Numbered from the stretch's first letter, positions 22,701 to 34,983 are shown. The stretch is 64,000 nt of DNA from [Phialemoniopsis] sp. UDSM-2020 (GCA_018873225.1 JAEILZ010000003.1:434001-498000); one strand, 5' to 3'. Notes: a model not told the origin generated them from the sequence alone. Numbers and translations: made by a program.

Positions 22701-24296
22701 ATGGCCAGAATGCATCTGTTCACATTGCTCTGCCTGGCTCTCGATGCAACGGCGTCAATTATCGCCGTACGAGCCGACGACGGTGTATCTTTGACCGTTC
22801 CGGCAACTGTCCCATCGGATGCCTCAAAGCCAGTCGACCCTGACTTTGCCGGGTTTGCCTTCGAGCAGGCCTCTCTCAACGAGTATGCGTTGGATGAATC
22901 TGGCAAACCGAATCAGTTCTCGCAGAACCTAATCAACGAGATCACCAAGCGGACTGGAGGCAAAGCACTGATCAGACTGGGCGGCACCAGCGCAGACTAT
23001 GCGCACTACATTCCATCACAAAAGGAACCGGCTCTCCCCAAGGCCGAGGTTTACAACTACCAAGATGTCGGCAACACCACTATCGGTCCGTCGTACTGGA
23101 AGCTCACCAACAGCTTCCCGGACGCCAAGTGGATCATCCAGCTCCCGCTGGCCAACCCTAACCTGACAGAGTCCATCGAATGGGCCCGTACGGCCCTGGC
23201 CACCATCGGCAAGGACAAGATCTACGGCATCGAGCCGGGCAACGAGCCAGACCTGTACGGCCGCATGTCGAGGCCGGAGCTCAAGCCGCCGCACTTCCTC
23301 GGCATCCTCACCAACGAGACCTACGTCGGCAACTTCACCAAGAATGCCGCCGCCGTCGCCAAGGCCGTCGACCTGCCCCCAGGCCGCATCCTGCAGGCCT
23401 TTGACACCTCCGTCCACCTCGGGCGCGACGTCGGCGCCGAGGCCTGGGTGCTCGACGTCGAGAGATGCTTCGGCCTCGGCATCGACGCGGCCAACAACAT
23501 CCAGTCCGTTGCGCACCACTACTACCAGACCAACGGCGGCAGCGCGGAGACCCTGCAGACAGGGCTCATGGACCACGCGAAGTTGGCTGCGCACCTGGAC
23601 CTCTTCCGCCCGGCCATCGAGTGGCTCGCCAAGAACAAGCCCGAGATACCGTACATCATGTCCGAGATCGGCAACAGCTTGAACCCGAAGCACGACTACG
23701 ACTACCAGGCGTCGCTCGGCTCGGCACTGTGGCAGGTCGACTTCCAGCTCTACTCGCTTGCCATCGGCATCGCGCGCTTCAACTTCCAGCAGATCATGCA
23801 CTCTGGTTTCGACCTCTGGCTGCCCGTGGCCAGCGGCGGTATGCCCCCGCAGGTATTTAGCAACTTTTACGCGCAGCCGTTTGTTACGGACTTTGTAGGC
23901 ACTGGCGGCAAGACGCGCGTTGCGAACCTTGGGAAGCTTGCGCCAAACGTCATTGCGTACGGCGCTTTCGTCGGCGAGCGGGCTGAGAGAGTGACGATCG
24001 TGAACTTGAACTATTGGAACAAGACCTCGTCGGGTCGAGACCGAGCCTTTAGACAAGTGAACTTTGAAGTGCCGAGCGATGTCAAGTCGGTGACCTTGAC
24101 ACGTCTTACTAGCCCTGAAGGCGCTGGTGGCAAGGCAGACTCGATGACTTATGCTGGCAGCCAGTGGACGTATAAGAGCCTGGGCAAGGAGGTCAAGGGC
24201 GCCAGGGATGACACGAAGGAACTGGTGCCAAAGGACAGGAAGGTCACGTTCAAGGTCATGCAGAGCCAGGCTGTTTTGCTGCATTTGAGACGGTAG
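22701..24296 (+). CDS. Secreted glycoside hydrolase family 79 (beta-glucuronidase-like)
   Basis: Single exon, 531 residues. ATG 22701 is chosen because it opens with a signal peptide (MARMHLFTLLCLALDATAS); an in-frame ATG at 22647 would bury it. The catalytic domain is a TIM barrel with the acid/base Glu in GIEPGNEPDLYG (about residue 180) and the nucleophile Glu in YIMSEIGNSLNP (about residue 322), the pair expected for GH79. GFAFEQASLNEYA and ALIRLGGTSADYAHY are conserved N-terminal blocks. A C-terminal beta domain follows (about 430-531). Several Asn-X-Ser/Thr sites fit a secreted glycoprotein. It probably releases glucuronic or 4-O-methylglucuronic acid from arabinogalactan or similar glycans. 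GC is high in the middle (about 23,250-23,700). Confidence 0.88.
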   Translation: MARMHLFTLLCLALDATASIIAVRADDGVSLTVPATVPSDASKPVDPDFAGFAFEQASLNEYALDESGKPNQFSQNLINEITKRTGGKALIRLGGTSADYAHYIPSQKEPALPKAEVYNYQDVGNTTIGPSYWKLTNSFPDAKWIIQLPLANPNLTESIEWARTALATIGKDKIYGIEPGNEPDLYGRMSRPELKPPHFLGILTNETYVGNFTKNAAAVAKAVDLPPGRILQAFDTSVHLGRDVGAEAWVLDVERCFGLGIDAANNIQSVAHHYYQTNGGSAETLQTGLMDHAKLAAHLDLFRPAIEWLAKNKPEIPYIMSEIGNSLNPKHDYDYQASLGSALWQVDFQLYSLAIGIARFNFQQIMHSGFDLWLPVASGGMPPQVFSNFYAQPFVTDFVGTGGKTRVANLGKLAPNVIAYGAFVGERAERVTIVNLNYWNKTSSGRDRAFRQVNFEVPSDVKSVTLTRLTSPEGAGGKADSMTYAGSQWTYKSLGKEVKGARDDTKELVPKDRKVTFKVMQSQAVLLHLRR

Positions 24297-24437
24297 ACTG
24301 TCTGTATTTGGCATGATTTACTCATGCGGCTATGCTGTTTCTTCTTGTTTAGACTTTAGGAAAGGACTGTTTCTTCGGTTGCCAAATCGTGACGCATCTT
24401 TTTGACGCATTTTCACTACTTGAGCCATGTTCGTCGA

Positions 24438-26831
24438 TCAAGGTAAGCTCATGAAGAGCTTCGCGAGCTTGTCATACTGAGGTGATCTACAGAATGTGTC
24501 AGTAGCTGAATCTACAGACATGTAGAATATGGTCGGCAAGAACTTACCCCAAGCCGGTCACCGGATCCCATCCCTCCTTCACATTGAAGCCGGTGCTACC
24601 ACAGCCAGGATTTGCACCCTCTGTGATATCCGTGAACACCTCAGGGTGTTCGTACTAACAAAGCAAGTCAACATGGCATTCTCAGAATACAAAAGGATAT
24701 TTCGTATTGGTCAACTTACCAGGACCTTGTGGACAAAGCCCACAGGGGTCTTGTTCGCCGCAAGTCTCCCCTCGTTGACCATGGTCAACACAGATGCCCA
24801 AATAGGTACGGCCACCGACGTCCCCTTAACTGAGGCGCCGCCCAACTGGTACACCACCAACATGTTGTCACCAATGGCCGAGACGTCGGGGTAGCCACGA
24901 CCAGCCTTGTTGAAGAGCTCGTTAGGAGCGGGGAAGATTGAGTCGTCTCCGGTGCTCAGGTTGTAGCCGGTGAAGCTAAGGTTCGCCTTGCTCAAGTAGC
25001 CGTCGATGTGCTTGGTCTGCCACTCGGGCGCAACGAAGACATTGGAGAATCCACCACCGCTAGCAAACGACGTCGTCCCCGTCTCCCGGTACTTCCCAGG
25101 CTTAGCCGTGTCGTTGACCAACAGGGTCGCGCCGACCGACAGGATGTACGGGCAGTTGGACATGGTCCGGGGCGCAAAGATCGTCGCCGCCTCGCCGAGG
25201 CAGCCGGCCTGCGGGTCGAGTCGGGAGCCGCCGACGCCGTGGTCGCCCGAGGACTCGATGACGGTGACGCCCTGGAGCCCGAGCTTCATGACCTCCATGC
25301 ACTGGCGCTTGATGTAGGACTGCGGGTAGAAATTCTCGACGCCGCTGTACGAGATGGCGATGACGTTGGTCGGCTTGTAGACGCCGCACATGAGCTCGCC
25401 CTTGTAGCCGCCCTGGTTCTTGTTGGGGTACTCCGGGTCGCGGCACTCCCACGACTTGCAGTTGCCGGTCTGGTTGAAGGCCTCGAAGGTGCAGTAGCTG
25501 CCGTCGATGGCGTCGAAGAGGGCTGGGTGGTGTCGTTAGCAAGCAGAACCGAATTCCAGGGTGCAGTTACTTACTGTTGAAAAAGCCGGGATAGTCAGTA
25601 TCTCCTCGCTGCTGGTTGACACCGTACCAATCGTCGTCTGTTTGGAACAGGACAGCCTTTTGTGGATGGATGAGCGGGATAATGACCTGGAGGTCGAGAT
25701 CTGCCTCGACGCCAGCCATTTGCACATCGTCAGTCGGACCAGTGCCGCCATTGATCGCCCTAAGCTCTGGATGTGTGCCATTGGGGATGTGTCTAGCCAT
25801 TCATCTGTTAGTCTGGTAAGGTCAATAGAGTACTGTAGACTAGCTTTTAACTCACGGAGCTACATTCCGGTAGTACATATTCAGGTCAGGCTGATGGTAA
25901 TGCTGGTTGAGAGCCTGGAAGCAGCCGAGCTCATTGCCGGGTTGAGGATTCGTGATGTTCGGCAGCCCGTATTGTTCTTCTTGATATTAGCATCTCCTAT
26001 TTTCTACCATCCCCTTTCGTCTGAAAACATACCTTGCACACAATGCGGCCTGATAAGCTCGTCGCACGAGGTAGGCAGTGCAGCCTCCTTGTGCGAAACC
26101 AGCACGGCGTCCCACTCAAGGCCCGGCGACGACTCCTTCTGCTGAAACTGGCCACGCCTTGCCTTCTTTGCCTTCAACTTCTCGGCCGTCCGCTTCTGCT
26201 TGATGGCCGTCTCGTGGAAGCCATACGAGCCGAGCTTGATCCCGGGAGTGACGTAGTCGACATGCTCGCTCACGTTCTTGGGCAGGTGATAGTCGGCGCA
26301 CGCGACCGTCTTGAGCCCGGACTCGAGGTGCTCGTAAAAGTGGTAGTCCGCAAAGAGCAGGCGCTCGGCTTCGTCGACCGACGCGACGAATTGCAGCCAC
26401 TGCTTGTTGGCCGACTGCTTGACCCTTCCGCCGTCGATACCCGAGGATGAAAGCCAGGTCTTGACCGAGTCCACGGCGTCAGACGCTGGCGCAAAGAGGT
26501 CCGTCACCTCGTCGACCGTCAGGTGTCGGCCGTAGTTGGCGGAGCCGGGGCTCGCGATGTCCATGAGCATGCTGTGGCCCTTGTCGAGGTTGGACTGCTT
26601 GAGGCCGATGCGCATGGGCAGCTTCTGGTCCGGCCTGGGCCGCTCGGCGCGCTTCCATCCCGTGAGGTGCTGGCGCTCGTGCTTCTCGTGTCGGGTGTAG
26701 GAGCGAGGGACCACGCGGGCAGAGTGGATAGCGACGTCGAGTGCATCAGACAGGTCTCGGACGGCGTGGTCCAGCAGGGGGCTGCTGGCAGCCAGGCCGG
26801 CTAGGCCTAGGCATACAAGAGATAGACGCAT
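24438..26831 (-). CDS. Sedolisin (S53) peptidase, tripeptidyl-peptidase-like, secreted
   Basis: Six exons: 26033-26831, 25856-25979, 25575-25792, 24720-25522, 24548-24654, 24438-24486; 699 residues. ATG 26829-26831 starts a signal peptide (MRLSLVCLGLAGLAAS). A pro-domain (about 35-200, pro-kumamolisin type: SPGSANYGRHLTVDEV) precedes the catalytic domain. The Glu/Asp pair is in GVEADLDLQVI, the oxyanion Asp in ESSGDHGVGG, the nucleophile Ser in VKGTSVAVPIWAS. The calcium site is spread over exons 4-6 (FTDITEGANPGCG, GWDPVTGLGSP). The Ser motif is GTSVAVP rather than the usual GTSASAP; the Ser itself is kept. Exon 2 starts at a tandem acceptor (CAAGAAG), allowing one extra Glu. It acts at acidic pH outside the cell or in the vacuole. 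Confidence 0.92.
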
Positions 26832-27880
26832 GGTGGTGATTGTACGGGAGAAATCACCAATACGTGATTCCAATTCACATCCTATCTACATCGTGGGGCC
26901 GCCAAAGCTCTTATTAAGTGTTACTGAGGGTGGGTTGGGGGGACCCTACCCCAACTTGCAAACCCCAGCTGCCATGGGGCCGAGAACGTTGTCGATCCCG
27001 GGATATATGCCGTGCTGCTAGGATGAAAACTGTGGGGGAGATATGGGTGCGGCAAAAAGACGAGAAGAAAAGGAATCGCCCAAAGTGGTAACTAACACGT
27101 CTACAACGATGCCTTCAGTCTCGGCTCACGAGCCAACTACGGGGTGACCAGTGACACGGTACCAGTCGGTAGGGACGATGCGGCAATCCGTATTCATCGT
27201 CCCGTGTTTAATATCAGATCTTATACCTCTGTCATAGGGCCAGAAGGCAGATCTAATCCTCAATGCCGGGATGCGGCTAAAGTTGGCCTCGGGAGCTGCA
27301 GCATCACAATTAAAGGACATATAGCCAGGGCCAATAAGAAACGAATCACACTTTCCCATGTCTACAATGCGGTTCAATAGCTCGGCCATAAAACATTCCA
27401 CTTGTGTCCGATGGCCCTTCTCCCAGGAAAAGCTCATCTAATTGCACTGAATGCCCTGCGTCGCCCAGCCGGGACAAGACTGCCCGATGCTCACAAGACC
27501 TGACATTAGATACGGCAGATCAGATCGGACCCTGGCAGCCAGTCGGGGATTTCCTCCAGACGTCAAACATTGTTACAACCCTGAAAGATGTCACCACACT
27601 GCCAGTCTCTCATGTGCAACCATGAGTCCCAATTGAGAGCATCATAGCTCTGATCGCTTCTTCGAATTTCTCTATGAACAGCAAAGACATCATTCATCTG
27701 TGTCATTGATATGTAACATTGTTCCATCCCACACAGTCTTGAGCCTGGCCGTACATGTTCCAGGGAATGCTTGGCACAACTGTTGCGTGAGCCATCGTAG
27801 CAAAGCCGCGTATTGGTGAGAGCAGTGAGATCTTCTCGCCCCGGTGGCAACAATGTCGTAGATCACCTTTCGTACAACTT
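26832..27880. other. Intergenic
   Basis: 1.05 kb. A TATA-like stretch (ATATAT near 27003) may serve the sedolisin. The rest shows only short, unrelated open frames. Nothing else recognised. Confidence 0.4.
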
Positions 27881-29179
27881 TTATGCCATCAACTCGCAGC
27901 CTCCCCGGATCACACCGACAAGCGCGCCTGTCTGCACAGCTTCACCTCCACCTCCAGCAACCCGGTGTTCGATATTGGCCAGGCCGTCCAACCATGAGAT
28001 CATGACCTCGGGCTTGACCTCGAGTTTGATGATCTCTTCTGACAGAGCCGTGATGATGTCCGCCAGAGCCAAGCCTTGTGACACCTTCAGGGTATTGATC
28101 GTAGAGAGACAAGTGGTGACGTCAGTAGTTGTGAGGAGGGTGTTGAGGATTTCGCGGATCGCGTCTGGTGGAGGGGCTGCGATGCAGTTGTAGATTGTCT
28201 GCATTGTGATCATCTCGCGGACAATCTCACTCTCGGGGATCTTTGGTCCATTCTTCGGTTGCAGGGGTGTGCCTGAATTATATCGGTTAGCATTCGTGCT
28301 GCTGCTGAGAAAGATTACTGCGGGTGAAAAATACTTGACGCATGGCAGGCTTGGAGCACGTTCAGAGCCCTTCGCATATCTCCCTTGCTAAGCGTGACCA
28401 ATGCATCCGTCGCAGCAGGCATGATCTTGATGTTCTCTTCGTCGATGACCTTGTCGACAAGGACACGAATATCCCTCTCCTTGAGGGGGCTGAATCGGAA
28501 TCGCGTGCATCGGGACAGTAGTGCGGGGGAGAGCTTGTGAGAGTAGTTGGCGATGATGCAGAAGCGCGTGTTGGCGGTGTACTTTTCCATGATCCGTCGC
28601 AGCGCCATCTGTGCCGTGTTGGTCATCGCGTCCGCCTCGTCGAGGATGATGAGCTTGTAGCCTGCGAGAGCGCCAGCGCCAGTCCTTGATGTCGCACCCA
28701 TTGTGAAGATCTGCTTCGTGGAGGCGAATGTCTTGATCTGCTCTCGCACGACGTCGATACCACGGTCATCGGAAGCGTTCAGCTCCAGCACCATCTGCCT
28801 CATGTTGTCGGCACCGTAAATGCGCCGCGCCAGCGCGAGGATGGTCGAGGTCTTGCCGGTACCCGGAGGCCCGTAGAGGAGAAGGTGGGGTAGGCGGTTG
28901 GTGTCGACGAATTTGTTGATCGTGGCAAGGATGTCTTGGTGGCCAGAGACGTCTGAGAGATTTGTCGGTCTGTACTTCTCGACCCTGGAGCAGCAGGTTA
29001 GTGTGAAGCTTCCGGTGACCAGCCGTCTTTATTTGGGCTTACCAGGGCAGTGAGTCCTCCGCCTCCACTGGCAGGTTCGCTGCGCTTCGCTTTCCCTTGG
29101 CGGCATTGTCGGATGAGAAGGTGATGTCCTTGGAGGGAGCCGGGACGTCGACGTCCATCTCATCTTCAAAGTCCGACAT
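27881..29179 (-). CDS. rfc3: Replication factor C small subunit (Rfc3, human RFC5 orthologue)
   Basis: Exons 29043-29179, 28335-28984 and 27881-28272; 392 residues. It is an AAA+ clamp-loader subunit that helps load PCNA at primer ends in the nucleus. WVEKYRPTNLSDVSGHQDIL is the RFC entry motif; Walker A is GPPGTGKTST, Walker B is LIILDEADAM, the SRC arginine-finger motif is LLSRCTRFRF, and sensor 2 follows in GDMRRALNVLQ. The VSGHQDIL and LNASDDRGID variants favour the Rfc3/RFC5 subunit over Rfc2 or Rfc4. ATG 29177-29179 gives the acidic start MSDFEDEMDVD; an in-frame upstream ATG at 29354-29356 is possible but less likely. It is the one clear housekeeping gene in the middle of the window. 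Confidence 0.93.
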
Positions 29180-30202
29180 GGTGAGGCGACCGGTGGGGTT
29201 CACGTGTGTAGCAGCGCGTTCAAGTCTTGATTCGATGAAGTCGTTCGTGGACAGTGATATTACTGATTCGAGTGTTCCGAGGGTACCAAATGATTCGGAA
29301 TGCCGCAATCTGGGTCCGGAGGTACGGCTTGAGTCGGTGGTGAGGTCAATGTCCATCGAAGGTTACGTCGGAGCTGAAGCTAAGAAACGCGTCGTCGCGT
29401 CAGAGCTGCCCCGCGTATTTTTTGAGAAGCGCTACAGGGGTTTAATTGACTTTTAGCACGGGATCAACTGCCGCCAGCTGGCAGCCTGCAAGCGGTGCGA
29501 TACACGGAAGTCGTCTCGACCCGCCCCATTTCAGGCAGGTTACAGTCAGAAATCACTGCACCGCACCGCCAGTTCTCGTCAGCTGCCCTTGCTAGACTGG
29601 TCTGTTAGTGTCTGGGCAAGCTTGAAACGGCGCAATTGGCTAAGGTCGATGATACGTTGCTATGCTCGAGCGCCTTGCCTTGGGTCACACAACTTCTGGC
29701 TGACGGTGGTCCTTGGCGCAGCTGTTTGCGCCTCTCAAAAGTGCAACAAATGCAAAAATATGACCTAACTAAGTTGGCAGTGCTCCATCGACCAACTGCG
29801 TCGATCACAGGCCGTGCTAAGAATAATTCACTGTGCCTCCGCCTCTTCGTTGGCGGAGGTTGCCGTTGTTTTGCCATTGGGCAACGGGCGTTTTTAAAAG
29901 TAAACACTATGCCAACTCTAGTCATGATTATCGAGTTTAAGCAACATCGTGTGATTACATGCAGAAAGCCCCGAAAAACAAGCCTTGGAAGTAATGACAC
30001 CATACTTCTCTCGGCAAAGCAGACGAGAAGCGATATGAGAAAACCCCCCGCGTGCAACCAACGTTTCGGATCGATGAAATGCTCTCGTGAGATTGTGGCT
30101 GTATATAAATGTTGCAGGGTCCCCAGCTTTGGCGTTTGACCAGACCTGAAACCCGAGGACTACCAGTAGTGTCTTTCTGATCCGTCTCCTTACAGTTTGA
30201 CC
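29180..30202. other. Intergenic, with promoter of the SGNH esterase
   Basis: About 1 kb between divergent genes. Only the TATA box at 30102 is assigned; the short open frames elsewhere have no recognisable features. Confidence 0.4.
30102..30110 (+). promoter_or_regulatory. Probable TATA box of the SGNH esterase gene
   Basis: TATATAAAT lies about 100 bases before the ATG at 30203, a usual distance for an inducible fungal promoter. Confidence 0.5.
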
Positions 30203-31263
30203 ATGCGCACTACTCTGTTGTCCACGTTCAGCACCTTGCTGCTTGCCAGCACTGTCCTGGGTGCGCCCCCATTCCGTCGAGAAGACAGCACTTTGGCAGA
30301 GGATACCAGATACTTGATTGCATTGTATGCTGTACCCCATTAGCTCCCCATTTGAACATAGCCGGGGTCTAATCTCAGGATAGTGGCGACTCGTACTCGA
30401 GCAACGCATTCAACGCATCTGCGGCTAAGCCGTCCAAGGAGAACCCTATTGGCAACCCGAAGTTGCCGGGTATAACTACTTCCGGCTGGCTCAACTGGCT
30501 GGGCTTGTTGACGCTGGGGTACAACAAGGGGTTGCTCTTGCAATACGATTTTGCCCGAGGCGGAGCAACAGTCGACAATTCTCTAGTTCAATCGGACAAC
30601 AAGCCCGACTTTGCGGCTCAGGTCAAGGAATTTGCAAACACCATTGGCAACAAGCCTGCATTCGCAGCCTGGACCAGCGAGAATGCGCTCTTCGCGGTCT
30701 GGTTTGGCATCAACGACATTGGCCTTTCCTACACCAAGGATGGCGAGCTTGCGAGGATAGACCAGGTCCAGCAGAGCTACTTCAAGAACGTTGACAGTCT
30801 ATACAAGGCTGGAGCCAGGAACTTTGTGATCCTTACTATTCCTCGTGAGTCAACGATCTACTATGAAATCACTGCCTAGCAAGTGTATCGCTAACTCTAT
30901 CATGTAGCAACCAACAGATCACCAATGATGAGTGCCCGCGACAACGTAGACAAACTGGTCACGGCTATGAAGTACTGGAACGGTCAAATTGCTACTGGCA
31001 TTGATAACTTTAAGAAAAGTCACGACGGTGCCAAGGTCACCTTCATCAACAGCCATGTGCCATTCAACAAGGGCCTTGACAACCCCACGGACTACGGGTC
31101 TCCCGATGCAAAGTGCATTGACAAGGGTGGCTTCAAGTGCTTGTGGCACGACGAGTACCATCCTGGCGTGGCTATCCACAACCTGACCGCAGGTCATGTG
31201 GCATCGAAGATTGAGACATTCTTCAATGCTCAGTATCACACCATCGATCTGCCAAAGCCCTAG
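30203..31263 (+). CDS. Secreted SGNH/GDSL esterase (CE16-like)
   Basis: Exons 30203-30324, 30384-30844 and 30908-31263; 312 residues. A signal peptide (MRTTLLSTFSTLLLASTVLG) precedes a likely dibasic processing site (RR, residues 25-26). SGNH block I is FGDSYSSNAFN; the first acceptor must be GGATAG at 30383 to give this motif. Block III is WFGINDIG and block V, with the catalytic Asp/His, is HDEYHPGVAIHN. The length and motifs fit fungal carbohydrate esterase family 16 or related acetylesterases that deacetylate plant cell-wall sugars. N-glycosylation sites are present (NAS, NRS, NLT). The exact substrate is not predictable; a lysophospholipase-type activity is an alternative. Confidence 0.87.
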
Positions 31264-33167
31264 TAGATACTACCAAACACGAAAGCCGTTATCAACAAGC
31301 AACAATTTGCCAAACCAATGATGTGAGTTTTGCTGTGCACAGTTTTCCCTCTGCTTACTATTGAACTCCTGATTCAGCTCGACGTCAGCACCAAAGCGAG
31401 AGACACAGTGTGTGAATAAGTAGATCCCAGGAATTGTGGTAGATGTTGTCAAGTAATTGTAATGAAAACTAAATATCCACATCGCGGAGACGTAGTTTGA
31501 ATAGCTGCCATCAAGAGCACTTGACATCAGCCGTCATACCCACCAGATGGGTCTGAATACCTTGTGTACTTGAAATGGACTGACAAGGTTGGGAGGAGTT
31601 GCATGAGAATGCCCTAGAACAAAAGAAGGCATACTAGAGCTACCAGCGCACCAGATCCCGCTCGGTGTAAGGACAAGATTTTGCCTCACAGTTCATCATC
31701 GTGCATGATCCGATTGCAATAGTTCCTTTCACAGCATCCCGCCAACAACAGGTAGTGCTGACACGTGGGAGAGATTTGGATATTCCCGCCTGGCAGAGCG
31801 AAAAAGTGCCAAAGAGGTACCTCGTCCTGATCAGCCCTCGAACCGTTATCCGAGCCGCGTAGGCCAAACATGACATCGTCCTCCCAGCCAAGACTCGACC
31901 ACGTGCAAGCAGCAAAGGGACAGCTGCTTGACACCATCTTTTTTCCTCGTAATCGAGACGTTGCGCCAATGAGGTGGTCGCGATTTCCAAAATGGAAGTG
32001 GGGAGCGAAAGGGGACCAACTGGGGCTCTGGAGCCAAGCAGCCAAGACGGCGGCGGTGGACTGCGCTAGAACAAGAAGCATTGGGGACTAATGCGGTAGG
32101 CGACAGGGGTGGCTTCAGCAATTGGTGCCCTGGATCCCGCTGGAAGAACAAGCCTTTTCCAAGAAATTGTGGCGCCTTTGCCAATACCACCGCTCCATTT
32201 CCCCCACGTGCGCTCCAAACGGTCCCTCCTCTACTCTTCCTCTTCCTCGTCCTTCACTCCGAATTACGACTGAGAACGAGCTGGACAAGCCCGCCCGACC
32301 AACAGGCGGCTTTGCGTTACCAACCTCGAGCTTCAGTGTCCTTCTGTATCTTCTCCCCATCCATCGGACGGCTACCACGGCCGTGCTGTCCTTTGACGCT
32401 ATGCTTTCTTCGGTCGAAGTTGATAGGAACTATTGGTTTTCCATTCTCAGATGCTCTCGCCGTAAGAGAAGGCCACGCCCCCGTGGCAGGTCTACCGAAT
32501 GACCACTCAGAGGCTATGGCTTCAGCGTTATATCCAACCGTAATGTTCAAGGTGACTCGGTAGCAGCGACTTGCCCAAACCTGTGGCGTATTGTTGCGAC
32601 TTGGACAGCTTGGCGATGGAGTGATGGCACGCGAGCAATGACAAACGCCCAGAGCCTGATTGAATGCCAAAGACTTGGCGATATCTCTTGCTCCGGAGAC
32701 CAAGAATCGCCAAGAGGGAACGACAAGACGGACAGGCGAGGGACGTCCCGCCCTAAGACCTGCGATGCGACCCTTGGCCCCGGAACCCTGTCCGCGCCGG
32801 TGCTTTATTATTTCGTACGCCCCGCACATGCAAGCGGCCGGGTCTAACAAGAAAATCTGGCTGGCACAGCTTACGACCTCTACCTCAGATGAGCCAATCA
32901 GATCCTCGTTTCCATCACATGGCAGGTCGCAACCTCTCATCCTGACATGGGATGGCCTGTCGGCCTGCTCGTGCTGGTACACGCAGCAGCGAGCTCTGCA
33001 TATGTCGCTCGCAGCGACGCTGTGGCGACCACGCGACTGCCCAGGACCTTAAATATGCAGCTGACGATCTCTTTTCTGGGCATCGTCACCCTCCCGGTCT
33101 GCAGTCTCTCCAGGGTCCTCCAGCTAATTGTCTTGGCTGCTTTTTCCTTTGACCGAGCCTCCTCACG
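31264..33167. other. Long intergenic region
   Basis: 1.9 kb, the 3' flank of the esterase and promoter of the acid phosphatase. A TTAAATATGC element near 33049 lies about 120 bases before the phosphatase ATG and may be its TATA box. Open frames up to about 220 codons occur but have poor codon character and no motif. A long leader or non-coding RNA cannot be excluded. Confidence 0.4.
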
Positions 33168-34446
33168 ATGCGTGCCGAACTCATCTCCGTCCTGGCTGCT
33201 GCCAGCACCGTCGCCGCCCAGGCCGAGACCTGGTACACCGCGACTGCCACCAGCGCCGTCGCCGCCGCTCGTGCCACGGCCAAGACCTCAAGCCCTACCA
33301 GCCACGTCAAGGGCAAGGTCTTTGACCGTCTCGCCATCATCTGGCTCGAGAACACCGACTATGAGCTGGCCATCGGAGACCGTGAGTGACAAACCTCTCC
33401 CGAATTTGACTGTGCGATCCTTTTGTAACTGACAATGGACACAAATCACAGCGAACCTCGCCTGGCTCGCCAGCAAGGGTATCACCCTGAACAACCACTT
33501 CGCCGTCACCCACCCCTCCGAGCCCAACTACGTTGCGGCCATCGGCGGTGACTACTTCGGCATGAACAACGACAACATGAACTTCATTGACCGCAACGTC
33601 TCCACCGTCATCGACCTGCTCGAGGCCAAGGGCATCAGCTGGGGCGAGTACCAGGAGGACATGCCCTTCTCGGGCTTCGAGGGCATGGGCTGGGTCAACC
33701 AGCAGAACGGCCGCAACGACTACGTCCGCAAGCACAACCCGGCCATCATCTACAACAGCGTCGCCTCGAGCGCCGGCCGCATCTCCCAGACCAAGAACCT
33801 GACCATGTTCTTCGAAGACCTCAAGAACGACGCCCTGCCCCAGTGGATGTTCATCACGCCCAACATGACCTCGGACGCCCACGACGCCGACATCAGCGTC
33901 GCCGGCACCTGGACGCGCAACTTCCTCGAGCCCCTGCTCAACGACTCGCGCTTCATGGACAACACCCTCGTTTTCGTTACCTTTGACGAGAACTCCAACT
34001 ACGCCCGCCAGAACCGCATCCTCGGCATGCTTCTCGGCGACGTCGTCCCCAAGGAGCTCGTCGGCACCACCGACAGCAACTTCTACAACCACTACTCGGA
34101 GATCGCCTCGGTCGAGGCCAACTGGGGCCTGCCCCACCTCGGCCGCTGGGACGTCGGCGCCAACGTCTGGAAGATGGTCGCCGACAAGACGGGCGACGCC
34201 GTGCGCCAGTGGTCCAGCTCCGTGCCCCTGTCGCAGTACTTCTGGAACCAGTCGTACGACGGCGTCTTCCACAACACGCCCAAGCACGCCGTCTACCCCA
34301 AGCCCAACCTGTGCCTCAAGCAGAACGGCCGCTCCGTCTCGCCCATCGTCGGCAAGCAGTGGAAGGGCAACAAGAACCCGCAGTACTACACTGACGCTCT
34401 TGAGCTGCCTGATGGACTCCACCCTCCTGCGGGCTACGCTTACTAA
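33168..34446 (+). CDS. Secreted acid phosphatase (phosphoesterase family, PF04185 type)
   Basis: Exons 33168-33381 and 33452-34446; 402 residues. A signal peptide (MRAELISVLAAASTVAAQA) leads to the phosphoesterase fold. AIIWLENTDYE carries metal-binding Glu/Asn; NHFAVTHPSEPNYVAAIGGD is the signature with the conserved HPSEPNY; FVTFDENSNYARQNRI supplies further metal ligands. These match fungal PhoA-type acid phosphatases that release phosphate from external organic phosphates. Several N-glycosylation sites are seen. Codon choice is extreme, with C in nearly every third position through exon 2, which usually marks a highly expressed gene. Phosphate-starvation control is known for the family but no binding site was identified here. 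Confidence 0.9.
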
Positions 34447-34983
34447 ATGGAGCTTGCCATCAACATCTCAAAATCTAACGCCGATTCTTCGGGTCGGTAT
34501 TGTGTGTGGCAGTATGGGGATGCGGTTTGGTGACTGGTAGATGGAATGCATATAGATGGTTCTTACGATGAAAATATATCTGATACGATTTGCCGCGCAC
34601 TTGCATCATTCTTAATGTGCCTGGGTGAGCCAGTCATCTCGATCAGACACATGAAGTTGTAGCGATTCAAGAGTGATCCTGCCGTATCCTACAGCCTAGT
34701 AATTCTGCGGTAAATAATCAGCATGGACCAGAGCTTGCGATCCTAAGATTGCTTATGTTGCAGCATGTTATTGATCTGTTATGTCAAGTCTCAAACCTCG
34801 ACCTAGTCGGTCATAATACACTTATTCAATAAATGAATGGGACCTAAAAACGCGGCTAGCAAACATGGAACCTGTGCGAACGAAAGATAAGTTTTGCTCC
34901 GAAGATATCTCCCCTTCATGTGACAAACTCCTCATCGTACATCCATGATGAGAACTTCCCTCTCCAGCTATTGGCTCGGAACT
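34447..34983. other. Intergenic, 3' flanks
   Basis: 537 bases between the stops of two converging genes. Relatively AT-rich; no gene, repeat or RNA seen. Confidence 0.4.

Noticed and set aside
23016..24314. A 432-codon minus-strand open frame antisense to the GH79 gene
   Set aside because: Composition is Val/Arg/Glu-rich without domains, while the plus strand encodes a complete glycosidase with both catalytic Glu residues.
32317..32982. A 221-codon minus-strand open frame in the long intergenic region
   Set aside because: No motif, uneven composition and no splice partners; treated as chance.
33337..34422. A 361-codon minus-strand open frame antisense to the acid phosphatase
   Set aside because: A Val/Asp/Gly-rich mirror of strongly C-ending codons; no motif, and the plus strand is a complete phosphatase.
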